DNA of 64,000 bases from Ficedula albicollis. Lineage: Eukaryota > Chordata > Aves > Passeriformes > Muscicapidae. The translations under genes and the position numbers were made by a program. Shown here one piece after another: positions 1-15,427 of this stretch. Location of the stretch: positions 66,235,040-66,299,039 of the forward strand of contig NC_021675.1 in assembly GCF_000247815.1 (NCBI RefSeq), given 5' to 3'. Each line of letters starts with the position of its first letter. Position 1 is the first letter of the stretch. The notes beneath the pieces are model-generated. The model did no database searches. It was not told the DNA's origin and was given only the letters and a program-made list of their open reading frames with translations.

Positions 1-1955
1 ACATTTATATTCTCTTTGCTCAGAGATTCCACAATTTTAGGACTTTAAAGCTTTCCACAGGAAAATAAGTGAAGACTTCATCTGTGGAAAAAAAAAATTC
101 AAACAAAAACAGTCATCTCTTCCAGGACTTGATCTTATGTTCTCTGAATTTGACCTCCTCTCCACTAATGTGTATGAAAATACCCTTGACAATGAAACAT
201 TTCTTCATAGGCAATTATCTTAATTTTTATTACACAGGAATTCCTTTTCCTGTCAGACGGGGTTTGGGTGAGCTGAGCACTGCACATGGCATCTCCAGTT
301 CCTCCCAACAGATATCACAGTGGATGATCTCACGGAATGTGCATTTCCTCTCTGCAAAATTTCAAAATGGGACCACCTCCCTACAGATTTCCTATAGCCT
401 AGAAGGAGGTTGCACCTGATTTGTCCCTCCATCTCAGTGGGAGCAGTGGCTGGACTTGCTGCAAGATTTTAGGAGACAAAGGTTGAACCAGAATAGAAAA
501 ATGCTGTTCTCTCTTGCAATAAACAAATGGAAAGCAAATATATGCTGGAAAGAAGAAATAAACTTCAAGAAAGAAGCAGCCTGAAGGAAATTTGGTGTCA
601 GAACTGATAGAGCAGCAAGATTTTGCAGTTGGGAGGAATGACCAAGATGTTTTCTGTTTGCCTGAAATGCAGCGAGCAGCAGTGGCTTAGTGCATACAGT
701 AGCAATTGGCCTCAGAGATCAAATCACCCTGCAAGGCTCAAGGTCACCTCCTTTACCACTGAATATCTCGAGCTGGTGTCTGTTAAGGGTTGTCTTTGTA
801 TCCCTGGGTCTGGCATTGCAGAGCACTGGTCACGGTCTCAGACCCCAAGTGCTCTGTGCCAATGGCTCAGCACATGAGCGCGTTCCCGTTCTGAAAAAGG
901 AAACCAAACCAAAACCATGCGTCATCTTGCCAAAGCTCACAACTCCACCCTGAATCTCATGACCTTTGGAACCTCGGATCCTAGCAGCAAGTCTTTTTCC
1001 TCTACCTGGAAGGAATTCCTCGGTGGAGAGCACTGTGTCCCACATGCCCATGCAAAAAGGGAAATTGTGCATGTTTTCATACCAAGGAGCTCTCAGCCCC
1101 ACTGAAGAGAGCCATTGTGGAGTGACTGCATTATAAAAGCTGCTAAGACCTCTTCCAGACCATAAAATATGCAGGAAAACAGAGTGCCAAATACCAGTCC
1201 TCTCCATGGCCCAAGACAAAGAGCTGCCCTGCAAAGCATTAATCCCTGCAGCTGCCTTGAACTATTCATGTCTCTTGGCTTTACGTAAGGAGCCATTCCA
1301 TTCTAGCTACCAGTCTCTCCAAAACAGAGATTTGCAGAGCCTTTAACACAATTAAAGGTCATTCTGTGAACAGAAAACCCAAAGATTTGAATGGGAGGCT
1401 GTGACTTAGCAGAGAAGGCCAGACTATTTATCTTCAGTGGGGAGTAAGTTTACCCAAAAATGCAGTTATGATTGTTTCTCCCTTACACACATCAACATCC
1501 CTTTCTTTCATGGCTAGTACATTCATTTGGGCTATGAGGTGATTTCCTCCTCTTCCTGGGGCAGTCTGAAAATCTCCCATCTCCCTGCCTCAAACCACGA
1601 GACCACAGCTTCACAATCAGGCATTTCCAAGCCCCATGGGTTGGATTATTGAGGTCAGCATTGCAGGGGCAGTGTGCTGTCCCCTGAACCAGCCACACAG
1701 CACCTCCTGCTGCTGGGGATGGCAGCACCCAGCCTCAGCTGCCCCAGGGGAAGGTGAGCTGTAGGAGACACAAAAGCAGCTGCAGAAACGTGGGAAGCAT
1801 CATGGTTTGCTGAGCTCTGTGCAAAATACACTCCCAGTCTAGGTACAGGCTGCAATGTGCCATCTGAGTCACCCTGTTAAAGGGATTTTTCATTGTCTCT
1901 TACTGACTCTATTAAACTTTTATAGCTCAACATGAGTATGCCATGGGCAGGGTGT
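1..1955. other. Intergenic, nothing recognised
   Basis: Unique, moderately AT-rich DNA with only short unrelated open frames. No CR1 tail, exon pair or RNA gene was recognised. Confidence 0.4.
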
Positions 1956-2034
1956 CCCTTTCCATGGCATCCTTGTAGGGACTACATGATCTTTAAGGTT
2001 CCTTCCAGCCCAAACCATTCTATTATTCTATGAA
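1956..2034 (+). mobile_element. CR1 retroposon 3' tail, plus orientation, very short
   Basis: Contains ctacatgatctttaaggttc and ccttccagcccaaaccattc, then an attctatga-type end, the typical CR1 3' terminus. Only the last ~80 bases remain. Confidence 0.75.
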
Positions 2035-2209
2035 TATTGGGAAATTTAACCTACAGGCTGGAGAGAAAGCCATGGGCTCTCTTTCCGTGTCAAAAAGATT
2101 TTTAGGGTTTCATCATACAAAGCTCTAGTAAGTAAATTTGGAGAACATCCTCTGCCTGAAGATAAAACATTTTTTTTTAAACCAAAGGAACATTTTGGCT
2201 TGACACAAG

Positions 2210-2259
<50 letters not shown>

Positions 2260-4100
2260 CCCCCCCCCCCCCCCCCCCTTTTTTTTTTTTTTTTTTTTTT
2301 ATTTCTTGGGTTATTGAAATAAAGCTACAAATTTTAACTTGGCCAGGGCAAGACCTAAATTTTTAACAAATGTTGGGTTCTGTAGCTAAGGCACACACAC
2401 AAACAAACAAACAACAAACAAATTTCTGTTTCTCACAGCTGAGCTTCTCATCCAATAAAATATCTTTCTCCAAACCACTAGTTTTCAGTGGGTATGAGAT
2501 GCCACCTTTGGTATTTGCAGGCATGGGGACCTCTGCTTAAAAACAAGAAGAAATTCACCCTAGTGAGAAGAAGCCCATGTTTCTGGTACAAAAAACAAAA
2601 GCAACAGGTGCATAATAGCACCTTTGGGTGGCAGCTTGTGACAAACTTGTGATAGTGCATCCAGTCCTTATCTCACTTATTTTAAGTCAAAAGGAGGCAA
2701 AATGAGAGGCTGATGCTGTGCTTCAGCTGGGGTAGGTTACATGAAAGGGCCTAGTAGGCAAAAAACTCTCTGGAAGAGAAATCCCCAGCTTCCACACAGC
2801 ATGGTCCCTCTAATTTTCCTAAACCATTCCTCAGGATGCCCAGCTCACACCTTTGGATGAGCATTAAAGACTCCTAGGACAAAAAACAAAACAAAACAAA
2901 ACAAACAAAAACAAAAACAAACAGAAAATCCCAAAACAAAACAAAAAAACTAAAGCCACTAAGAGCTGGCAAGATTAAGCTAATTTGTCCTTCCCTGTGA
3001 GTCATAGAAGTATTTTTAAATGAACTTTGAATAACAGAGCCCTCTTCTCTTGTTCTGCCCATGTGATGAGAGCTTCTGGCTCCAGGCAATGTCTTATGGG
3101 CATCATTCTGAACAGGAAGCAAAATAAAGTTGTTCCATTAGCAAAAGGACTTGTTTTCCTCACCACTCTGGTCCGGGCTGTCCCAAAGCCCCTGATGGCT
3201 CTGGTGCTCTTGCTTGCAAATGCTCTGATGAAATACTTCCAAATCCTGGCTCCCAAGCCCATCCCACACCAGTTTTATGTGGCAGCAAATCCTCACTTTG
3301 GAGGCTCCCAGAAGTTTAATGTGCAGTGACTGAAATAACCTCTCTGTTTGGTGACCCAAAATGGCTCTGACAATTACATATCCATTGGGATTCTCAGAGC
3401 CCTGGGGTGCATGGAAACCAGTCTACATTGAGCCATCAGCTGTGAAAGCATTTTCACTCCTAAATATGTGAATGAACCTGGGGGAAAAAATCAGATCTGT
3501 GTTTTTTCAATTATTATGTCATTTTCAATTTAGTTTTTGGGTATGTTACTGACAGCAGCTGGACAGAACACTGAAATTTCAGGCACGTTGATGCAGGATC
3601 ATCTTTCCTGTGTGCCAGCTCCAGTGGGGTTAGAGATGATGTCACTTCAAAGACCCCAAAATAGAGGTTAGTAGCTGGTGAATGCTTTATACTGTCATGT
3701 GTCAACACACCCAAGTGTTACAGCATATTATGTAACCTGGTCTTAGAGAGGAGCCACATCTAGGGTTATACATCAGCAATCTGAGAAAAGCATCTTTTGG
3801 AGTCCTTCCCCAGCATGGCCAAAGGACTATTGGAAAGAGGATGTAAAAAAGCAAAACAACCCCCCAGACTGATATATTTTAAAATGTACTGCAACAATGG
3901 ATTTTGAACTGCACAGAATAAAAAAAATTTGGAGTAGCGGGCCTAATGAAACCTATTTTCCTAATGGAACCTCTTTTCCTGAAGACTTTTCTCCTACAGC
4001 TTTCCCCCTCTTTCCCAGGGCAGGAAAGACATGTCCAGCAGTGCAGGGGGCTGTGGCCTCATTCTGGGGACAAGTCACTGCTCTCCCCACCAGCAGTTTG
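2035..4100. other. Intergenic, simple repeats only
   Basis: Besides the T/C block, this holds a (CAAA)n run (about 2393-2422) and an A-rich (CAAAA)n run (about 2881-2955). No gene was recognised; the 100-codon frame at 3027-3329 has no family resemblance I can name. Confidence 0.45.
2212..2300. repeat. Homopolymer block T48-C19-T22
   Basis: A run of T, then C, then T with sharp borders. A T tract is natural; the C block inside it is odd and may be an artefact of the same kind as the large C and G blocks. Confidence 0.85.
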
Positions 4101-6578
<2,478 letters not shown>

Positions 6579-6581
6579 TAC

Positions 6582-8244
6582 CACAAATCCATTAAAAACC
6601 CAAACTATTTATGAGGCCGCCTTGCCTTTGCCAAATTTGGTTGACCAAATGATTCAGGTGAAAGTAATGTCTGGATGGCAGTGAGAAAGGACCGAAGGTG
6701 GAATGAAACACACCCAAAATACTTGGAAAGACCCTTGGTCTTTGATCTGGCTACCAGTGAAGAACCACAGGCAATGTGACTTGTGCAAGAGGCTGCTTAT
6801 GAGAGCAGGCTGGGCTGAAATCCATGGGCAGGGACACATCTCAGTAATGTTTCATTGATGTGAACCCTCCAGCCTGTTCTGTCCAAACTTACAGGCATTC
6901 AGGACTGAACTGTGCTCAGCTACAAACCCAAACCCACATTCTGTTAGCAAAGCAATTGGAAATCAGGACCAGAATTGGAACTTCTGGGTAGTATAGGCTT
7001 CAAGTTAGGCAACTTCAAGGCAAGGTGCAAACCTCACGTGGGGGTGGAGAGGTTGCTCATCTGCTCCTTTCTCCTGGCTAATTTTCTGAATACTCCAGAA
7101 ATGCGTCAACCCAAGGTACTTTTTAAGCCTCTGCAGCAGAGAGTGAATCTCAGTATTCCACAGCCCAGCTCCCCCAGGTTTTGGGGGTTTTGTGTTTTGG
7201 GGTTTGCCCCTGAACACCTGTAAAAAAAAACAACCCAGTGTGCCACTGTGGGGAAAGCAGTACTTGAGCTACCCCTGGAAATAAAAATGCTGATTCTTTC
7301 TGGAAGAGAGAAAGGGTGTAATCCCCATGGATTTTCCATCTGATCCAACCAATTCCAAGGCAAAATTCAACCACCAAATCTGAGAGCTGGGAAGATTTCA
7401 GCCAAGCAGACCTCTTGGGCTCAGGGACTGTGTTTGCCCTTCCTTGGCTTTACCTCCTCACTGCCCTCCTTGTTCTTGCTACTGCTCCTTGTATTCCCCT
7501 TCCCCAGCCCAGTCTCTTTCCCAACCCTCATGTTTGCATCAGAACAAGGACTGTATCCAAAGAAGTGTGACCAGCAGGTCAAGGGAGGGGACTCTGCCCC
7601 TCTGCTCTGCTTTTGTGAGACCCCACTGGAGTGCTGTGTCCAGCTCTGGGATCCCCAGCATGGGGAGGATGTGGACCTGTTGGAGCCAATCCAGAGGAAG
7701 TCACTGAGATTCCCAGAGGGCTGGAGCATCTACCCAATGAGACAGGATGAGCTTGCTCAGCCTGGAGAAGCCTCTGGGGGGATTTTCCAGAACCTGCCAG
7801 TGCCTAAAGGGGCTACAGGAGAGCTGGAGAGGGACTTTTGACAAGGGCATGTTGTAAAAGAACAAGGGAGAATGGCTTCAAAATGAAAGAGAGCAGGTTC
7901 AGATCAGATATTAGGAAAAAATTATTTACTGTGAGGGTGGTGAGTCCCTGTCACAGGTTGCCCAGAGAAGTTGTGGATTCCCCATCCCTGGAAGTGTTCA
8001 AAGCCAGGTTGAATGGGGCTTGAAGCAACCTGATCAAGTGGGTGGCATCCCTGCCCATGGCAGGGGCTTGGAATGATCTTTACATGATCTTTAAAGTCCC
8101 TTCCAACCCAAACTGTTTCATGATTCTGTGTTGTTCATCTCTATTCACAGCCTTTCTTTACCTGGAAGGGAAACTAAGGGTTTTACATCCAGTCTCTGGG
8201 CTCATTCCTGCATGGGAGACAGAACAGTTCCCCCAAAATGGGCT
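6582..8244 (+). repeat. Large direct duplication A, copy 2
   Basis: 1663 bp matching 4101-5772. It continues on its right side into unique sequence (gctctcctctccaaaatcac), whereas copy 1 stops at the C block. Copy 1 continues naturally to its left and copy 2 to its right, the pattern expected if one locus was represented twice. Confidence 0.97.
7551..8134 (+). mobile_element. CR1 retroposon 3' fragment, plus orientation (in duplication A copy 2)
   Basis: Same CR1 tail as at 5070-5662, with the 9-base difference near 7746. Confidence 0.9.
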
Positions 8245-8249
8245 GCTCT

Positions 8250-9600
8250 CCTCTCCAAAATCACAGCCTCCTTTCCAGTAGAGGACAACATTCCATCTCA
8301 CAGCCTTCAGCCCAGCCTCGCCGCGGGGTTGATGTGAGCATCGCTGGCAAACTCCCGACCCAGTGTCACTCTGCTATTAAAACGTACCTCACCCTCAGCC
8401 AGCAAAGTCCTGGGCTGTTTTGGGTTCCACAGTCCTTGCTGCTGCTGCTGAGCAGTTTGCAAATATCTGATGATACAGCCCCTCTCCTACAGGCACGACG
8501 ATATAATTAGTCAAAAGCGTGATGGAAGCAAAGATAAAGAGAAAACATGGGCAGATCTGGCACAGAGCCTGCTGCTCTCTTCCTTTGTTTATAATATGTG
8601 CAAGGGAGAAAAAGCAGAGGAGAAGGAAGGATTTGGGGCATTTGTGGTGCATGCAGGTCTCGCAGCATTATTAAAGGCTAATTTGATGATCTGTCGTTTT
8701 ACATTCTGTTCTTCCCGAGATCTGTGAAAATGTACACGGGATAGGCAAAAAGACGCAGAGCAAGGGGGCTCTAAATCTCTCTCCAAAGACAATCCACCGC
8801 TATGATCACCCAGTAATAGTGAGCCCGTGTTTGCAAACGAGCCCGACCGCAGGATAAGCTGAAGGCGCTATCATCAGCGCCGAGCTCCCTGGAACCCGAT
8901 CGCGCTGCGAGCCCCGCCGGGCTCCGCGCCGCGAGCAGCGCCGCTCGCCTTCTTATCCTCTGCCCCCAGATCTCAGTATTATTCTAAAACTGTAATTGAA
9001 TTTCAGTCCTCTGTGTGTGTGTGTGTGAAGAAAGGAAACGCTTCTCCCAAGATTTACTGCATGTCTGTTACTGTGTGGGCTGTTTTGACTCTGCAGCGCA
9101 GCACAGACCGTGCAAACCGCGCACTGTTGGAATCGGTTCAAACTTTTACAGTCCTTCAAATTGGGGCTGGAGCCGGAGAGGAAATACTAAAATCCTGTAT
9201 ATACAACTTCTGTCTGTGAGGGGGAGAGAAATTCCATGAAAATTAAGAACTCAATGATGTATAAATTTATATTCTGTTTAAAGGGTGGGTTGAGTTTTTT
9301 CTTTTTTTCTTTTCTCTTTTGAGTCTTTTTTTTTTTTTCTGCTGAAAAAACAATTGAACTCTTATATAAGGAAATCCAGGATCTTTAAATAACACGGGGT
9401 CCTGCGAGCTGGTGGCAGAATAAGGGCTCAACCTTTTTAAGCCAAGCCATCTAATTAGCGTTTGAGCCAAGTTTTATGAAGGTGAGTCAGTTCAGATGTG
9501 TTGCTCCTGAGAAAGCCGAGCCAATTTCTCTTAATGGCATGTGCTGTGAGTAATTAAACCGGATTCTGCAATCAGCATATTGTCCTTCCTGGCTGCAAAC
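8250..9600. promoter_or_regulatory. Unique, motif-rich segment; candidate enhancer cluster
   Basis: Repeat-free DNA with a GC- and CpG-rich core (about 8830-8950). Homeodomain-type TAATTA sites lie at 8504-8509, 9452-9457 and 9551-9556. GATA-like sites flank the core (ggataag, cttatcc). An AP-1-like TGAGTCA (9483-9489) lies beside an E-box CAGATG (9493-9498). No splice-compatible coding frame was seen. Calling it regulatory is inference from composition and motifs; conservation was not tested. Confidence 0.35.
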
Positions 9601-11229
9601 AGCCGCCAGCAGGCTGCAGTCAACAGGCCCATCCACAGCAGCTCCTGCCTGGCAGGGACTGGGAATGATGGCCAGGATGGGAGGAGAGCAGAGTTCAGGA
9701 TGCTTTTATCACCCTCTGATGGCCTTGCCCTAAAGAGCTTTTCAGTACAAAACCCAATTCAAATATAATAACCTCATCTCGGGCTCTCCTATCCCACCAG
9801 CGCAGTGCCCAGTGCCTGTATCCAAATGGCTCCACTCCACCAGTACAGTCCTGGCACAGCACGGATTTTGGAACAAGGACACCGTGACCTGCCCTTGCTG
9901 CCTTTCCAAAGGGACCTCACAGCCTCCCCAGCTACTGCACGGGGCTCTCATCCACAAGGAAGCTGCTCCATCCGGGACTATTCCCATATTGTTTCCATTA
10001 TCTTTTTATGACTGTCATGTGGACAGGGGAAAAGGGGAGGCGGGAGGAGACAAATAAGAGGGAAAGAGAAGCAGGATGTCAAGTTCTGCCTTTGAGGAGG
10101 GAGCTGACAAAAATGCAACTGTCAACTCCCTCTAGCACATATGCAGACACTGAAAATCAGAGTGAGCAGAGGCAGCCCCATGGTGGGAAAGTGCTTCCCT
10201 CAAATGCCATTTTAAGCCTCCCCTCACAAGCAGGAAGGCTGTAACCTCCATCCCCCTTCATTTTTTCACTTTTTTTGTTTCGTCTCGGGCAATTTGCCCT
10301 TGATCTCACAGGTCAGGAGAAAGTAAGCACAAGAGGTTGATAAATTGCTTTCTGCCCGGAGACCCTGACGTGGCTCCAGCAGGACGCGGCGCTCAGCCGA
10401 TGGCACATCCTCTGTCCCAGCGGTGACACCCACGGCCCCGTGGGTCACAGCACCACCACGGGCACCCCACAGCACCCCAGCACCTGGGTGGGTGCAGCTC
10501 ACATCCTCCTGCACGCCCTTGCATGTCCCCAGACCCTCACAGACCAAACCATCTTGTTCTCCATCCCTGTGACGAACATCTGACCCTGCTGAGTGCTGTT
10601 TGGAAAATAGGAATCATTTTATTTCATTTTGAGTGGCCCCCACTGGTGCTCATGGGTTAAAGTGCTGCAGCTTGTCCTCATGTTGATGCCACCGGACTGG
10701 AGAAGAGGAGCTCATCTGTCCTACCCCACATGGGTGTCCACACCACCGGACTTTGGCTCTGCTGCACCGATCTCCAACAATCCCTGCTCTCCATCCACAT
10801 GTTAAAATGGTTTTGAAGTTTATCCTTCTGCCAAATGAGGCTAAAATAAATCTCACAAAATTGGTCAGTGAACATAAGTTTGCTAACATGGTCAGGGCAA
10901 GAAAGGCAGAGCTGAGGAGTTCTGACCTGGCTGAGAATCATGTGGTGATATCAGACTGGCTGTCAAAGGAGGAGATGAGAGCCACATGAAAAAGGGAAAT
11001 AATCGTCTCCAAGTACTATTCCTAGCAAAAACTCTGCACTGGAGAAAGCTTTTTCTGTAGCTGGTCTTTACTGTGGTATTTCTTAGAGGTGTGTGTGAGA
11101 ATTCACCTGAACTCTCCAATATATCCTGAAACAAAGTATGTAGAGTTACAGCCTTTGTATGAGGGCACAGACAAATCTCAAAGCAACACATCACGTGCAA
11201 AGTGGTTGCATCCAATACTCCTATAACAT
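9601..11229. other. Intergenic, nothing recognised
   Basis: Unique sequence, slightly GC-rich near 10360-10520. No repeat tail or exon was recognised. Confidence 0.4.
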
Positions 11230-13659
11230 GGCAGCAAGCATTGTATGCACATAACTAGGGTGGATTTTCTTGTCCATGTATGGTCACATTTCCATTGATG
11301 TTCTAACCTTCCCTCAAAATAAATGATTTTTATAATTGAAATTTTTTTTGACCGCAGGAAAACCATCAGACCTAAAATGCACATTTTTGTGCTTTGTGGG
11401 AGCTTCAGTTTTCTCCTGGGGTTTCCATTTTCTGCAGGGGTAAGAGGTGCAGCCAGACTTCACTGGAAGAGCAGTTTGAGACCAAAAAGGAGACAGCAGG
11501 ATGGGAAACCAGGTGGCTGAAACAAACTGGATCAGGAAAAGCAAATTACTGCTGCCACCCTCAGCTGCAGCAGATTTCGTTTTAACAAACCCAAGAACAC
11601 TTTTGTTTTCATCCAAAGTGTCTGCGAAAGAAAAATCACTTTCAGGCAAGGACTCATTGTTTCCTTCCTTTCTGCTGAGTGATGACAGATCTCACAGAAG
11701 CCCTAAGCATAGGTGAAGTAGGAGAACCATATAAATATAAGCCAAAATGCAGCTCTACTTCCTTCCCATGGAATACTGTCAGCCCTTGTAAATCCTGCAG
11801 TGTGAGCAGCTGGCCCAGAGGCAGAGGGGAACAATAAACAACGCAGGAAGCCGCTGCTGGCATTGCTGGAGAAGGTCATAGGAAGCCCAAAAGCAGGGTC
11901 CCCGAGGCGCTGTGGGCTGTGTGCTGAGTGTGTGCAGTCCCCAGGGGGGACACAGCCCAAAGGTGAGAGAGCAAAGAGAGGTGCAATAGCTGTCACAGGG
12001 TCACCTAATGCTTCAGGGGCAAAGCCACGCTCTCCGTCTCTTCACACCCTGTGTGCAGACACCAGAAAAGGTAAAAGATGGGCAGAAACCTCGTTCCCAC
12101 AGTTTGCGCCTCTTTTTCTACCCATATGTCCCACCAAGACTGGAGAGAGTGGGGCAGGCTTCAGTACATTCTTGTAAAAGCCACCTGGAGATAGAGAGTG
12201 CACCACCTCTCCAGCTGAGTGACGTGGGAGGAAGAGGCACCTCTGCATGGAAATATCAGATTAGTCCCAAGCTTGCTAAACTTCTTGAAGAAAAAAATTG
12301 GCTTTGGGGACTCTCACCAATGGGTAGTGCATGGTTCCTGAAGCACCAGCACAGCTTCTTCCTCATTTGTTAACAACAGCTTTTGGGCACAGTGTGACTC
12401 CAGCACTGCTGCCCAGGACGTGCCAGCAGGGATATCAGCTGCTCAGGTTGCCCTGCAGCTTTTGTTGGGGCTGCACTCTGCCCTGACACCCTGGGGCTGC
12501 CGTGGGCGCCAGCCACTGTCAGGCCAGCTGAGATGTGTCTGCACACCCCTGTCCCTAGGTAGTCATCTGCCAAAAAAGCTCATTTGGGCCACAGAAGGAA
12601 AGCTGAGAGGAGGCACGGTTGCTGTCTATAAATACATTGGGGCAAGCATCAGAGAGGCAGCTGAGCTATTGAAGCTAAAAGACAATGTTGGCACAGGAAC
12701 AAACGGGTATGAAGAGGCCAGGAATAAATTAAGCAAAAAATTAGAGAGAGAAAACAACCCTCTGAGAAGCTCTTGCCTGAAACAGGCTTCCAGTAGGGAC
12801 TACATGACAAAAAGTGGTTTTCAGTCAGATGGATCTGACTAAATTAATGAAGATGTGGGGTGAGTGTGGGGGTGGCTGTACATCACTGCTGTTTGAAACA
12901 CCAAAGGTCACAGCACGCATCCAAGTGATCCTTCCTGCTCCTACATCCCACATTCTATATGAACGTGGAGGTGTCAATATGCTGGCCACACAGGCAAATA
13001 CAGAAACATAGATACACGTTAGACTTGACCTAAGAATTCCCAATGTCATCATAGGATCACTGAATGGTGTTGGTTGGAAGGAGACCTTGAAGATCATCTC
13101 ATTCCAACCCCCCTGTCATGGGCAGGGACACGACACCTTCCATTAGACCAGGCTGCTCCAAGCCCCATCCAGCTCGGCCTGGAACACTCCAGGGGTGGGG
13201 CAGCCTGTTCCTGTGTCCCTGAGCAGCCTGTTCCTGTGTCTTCTGGCTCTCACACTAAAGAATTTCTTCCTAATATCTAATCTAAACCTACACTCTTTCG
13301 GTTTGAAGCCATTAACCCTTGTTCTGTAACTACATGCCCTTTCCAAAAGTCTTACCCCATCTGTTCTGTAACTACATGCCCTTTTCAAAAGTCTTGCCCC
13401 ATCTTTCCTATAAGTTCCCTTCAGGTACTGAAGGGATTTAGGTGACCCTGAAGCATCTCTTTTACAGGCTGAACAATCCCAATTCTCTCAGCCTTTCCTC
13501 ATGGGAGAGTTTCTCCATCCCTCTGATCACCTTGGTGCCTCCTCTGGACTCTCTCCAGCATTTCCACATCCTTCCTGTGCTGTGCCCCAGATGTGGCCAC
13601 AGCTCTGCAGGTGGGGTCTCACCTGAGTGGGGCAGAATGGCAGAATCCCCTTCCTCAGC
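11230..13659 (+). repeat. Large direct duplication B, copy 1
   Basis: 2430 bp nearly identical to 16534-18921 (offset 5304, then 5262). The main difference is an extra 42-bp unit here (near 13325-13390: ttctgtaactacatgccc twice). Few substitutions were noticed, for example near 11324 and 11660. The right border falls inside a CR1 element at ccttcctcag. Confidence 0.97.
13046..13659 (-). mobile_element. CR1 retroposon fragment, minus orientation (duplication B copy 1)
   Basis: Reverse-complement CR1 text: ataggatcactgaatggtg, catgggcagggacacgacac, caggctgctccaagcccc, tctccagcatttccacatcc. It has a duplicated gcagcctgttcctgtgtc segment and a duplicated 42-bp unit. Cut at the duplication border. 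Confidence 0.9.
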
Positions 13660-14524
13660 TGCTCACACTGTTGGGAGGCAGCTCCTGTTTCCTGATTCTT
13701 TTCCACATTTCTCAAAATTTCAGCGGTATTGGGTTTCTGACCCATGTACAGTTTCATGGCATGGACTTTACAGAAGAGATTTCACTTTTGAAAAAGTTAA
13801 TTTACAGAGAAATTCAGTTTTAAATTGCAACACCTGCTAATTGAGTGGGGGTTTTTTTTAATAATACATGTATTGTTAATGCTAGTTTACTAAAAAATTT
13901 AGGCAATGAGCCACACATACTGATAACAACAATTCGTTGTAAGGTTCTTACAGAAGCTGTATTCCATTTTTTTTAAATTTCTCTTGCTTTTTGCCAGTCA
14001 CTATCACTTTAAGAGCTCCTGTTTGCTCAAATAGCAGCTATTTCTCTTGCACAGCCCATGGTAATTATCACTGGGGGGAAGGAGAGGTAGCAGCTGAAAT
14101 CGGAGCACACAAGTCTCTGATAACACTTTTGTCCTGCAAAGATGAATGATGTGCCCTCTACATTTTGCCTGTTTTTTATGTGGTTTCAGAGCAGTTCACC
14201 ACCAATATCACAGGCAGAACAAATTCATGCACTGACAAGCAAAGGGAAAACAGGCTTTTCCAAATCCCTGAGGAATTTATCTTTTTTGAGGTGTTGTGTT
14301 TTCAGTTTAAGCTGCTCTCGTTTGTTTCTTCAGGGAGGAAATGGCACTTACCTAATGAAGCTGTTTGCTGTATATACCCAGCTCACTGCTCAGGGCTGAT
14401 CTTTCTTCCTGAAAATAGAGATCACCCAAGGATATGACTTTTTTGGAGCATGTGGGAACAGTACCATTGGATTCCAGCCCTCAAGGAGATGGGGAGATGA
14501 GCACAAAACTTATCATTTGACAGG

Positions 14525-14700
14525 ACAGGAAAAATGGCCACAAGTTGTACCAGGGGAGGGTCAGGCTGGATATTAGGAAAAAATTTCCTCACTGAAAGGG
14601 TGGCTGGGCATTGGAATAGGCTCCTCAGGGAAGCATCAAAGTCACCATCCCTGGAAGTGTTCAGAAAAGGAGATGTGCTACTGCATGGTGTGGTTTAGTG
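14525..14700 (+). mobile_element. CR1 retroposon fragment, plus orientation
   Basis: Contains tcaggctggatattaggaaa, cctcactgaaagggtggctg and accatccctggaagtgttca, then ends early without the usual 3' terminus. Confidence 0.85.
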
Positions 14701-14952
14701 GGAATGGTGGGGTTGCCCTCTTAAACTGGCTCAGGAGTTTATCCAGGAGGTATTCCTAGTATTCTCCCATGAGCCATGGTAGGGATTAATAAGGCTCTTC
14801 AAAAGTTCTCTTTTTGCCCAGTGTTTAGCACCCTTGTTTTAGTAAAGTAAATAATAAGTACTAATGTAAAATTATTTCTGCAGTTTTGGTAGATTGGAGG
14901 GATTTCTAAGATAAATGTTAAGTTCTTGTTACAGCAGACATTTCTTTTAATC

Positions 14953-15427
14953 AGAGAATCACAGAGGGGTTTGGCTTCAAACTCATCTTTGTCCACCCCT
15001 CTGCCATGGGCAGGAATATCTTCCATTATCCAAGGTTGCTCCAAACCACATCCAACCTGGCCTTGAACAGTTCCAGGGATCCAGGGGCAGCCACAGCTTC
15101 TCTGTGTCATCACCCTCACAGGAAACAATTTTTTCATAATACCCCATCCAACCCTGCCCTCTGGAACTGGAAAACCATTCCCCCTTGTCCTGGCACGCCA
15201 GGCTCTTATCCCCAGTCCCTCTCCAGCTCTCCTGCAGCCCCTATAGGCACTGGAAGAGGCTCTGAAAACCCCCTGGAGCCTTCTCATCTCTGAGTGAGCA
15301 CCCCCAGCTCTCCCAGCCTGGCTCCAGGGCACAGGGGCTCCAGCCCCCAGTGCATCTCTGTGGCTTCCTCTGGGCTTGTTCCAGCAGCTCCACATCCTGC
15401 TGATGCTGGGGGCCCCTGAGCTGTAGA
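14953..15427 (-). mobile_element. CR1 retroposon fragment, minus orientation
   Basis: Starts with the reverse complement of a CR1 end (cagagaatcacagagg) and contains gccatgggcaggaatatctt, ggccttgaacagttccag and cagcctggctccagggcac. About 475 bp. Confidence 0.85.
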
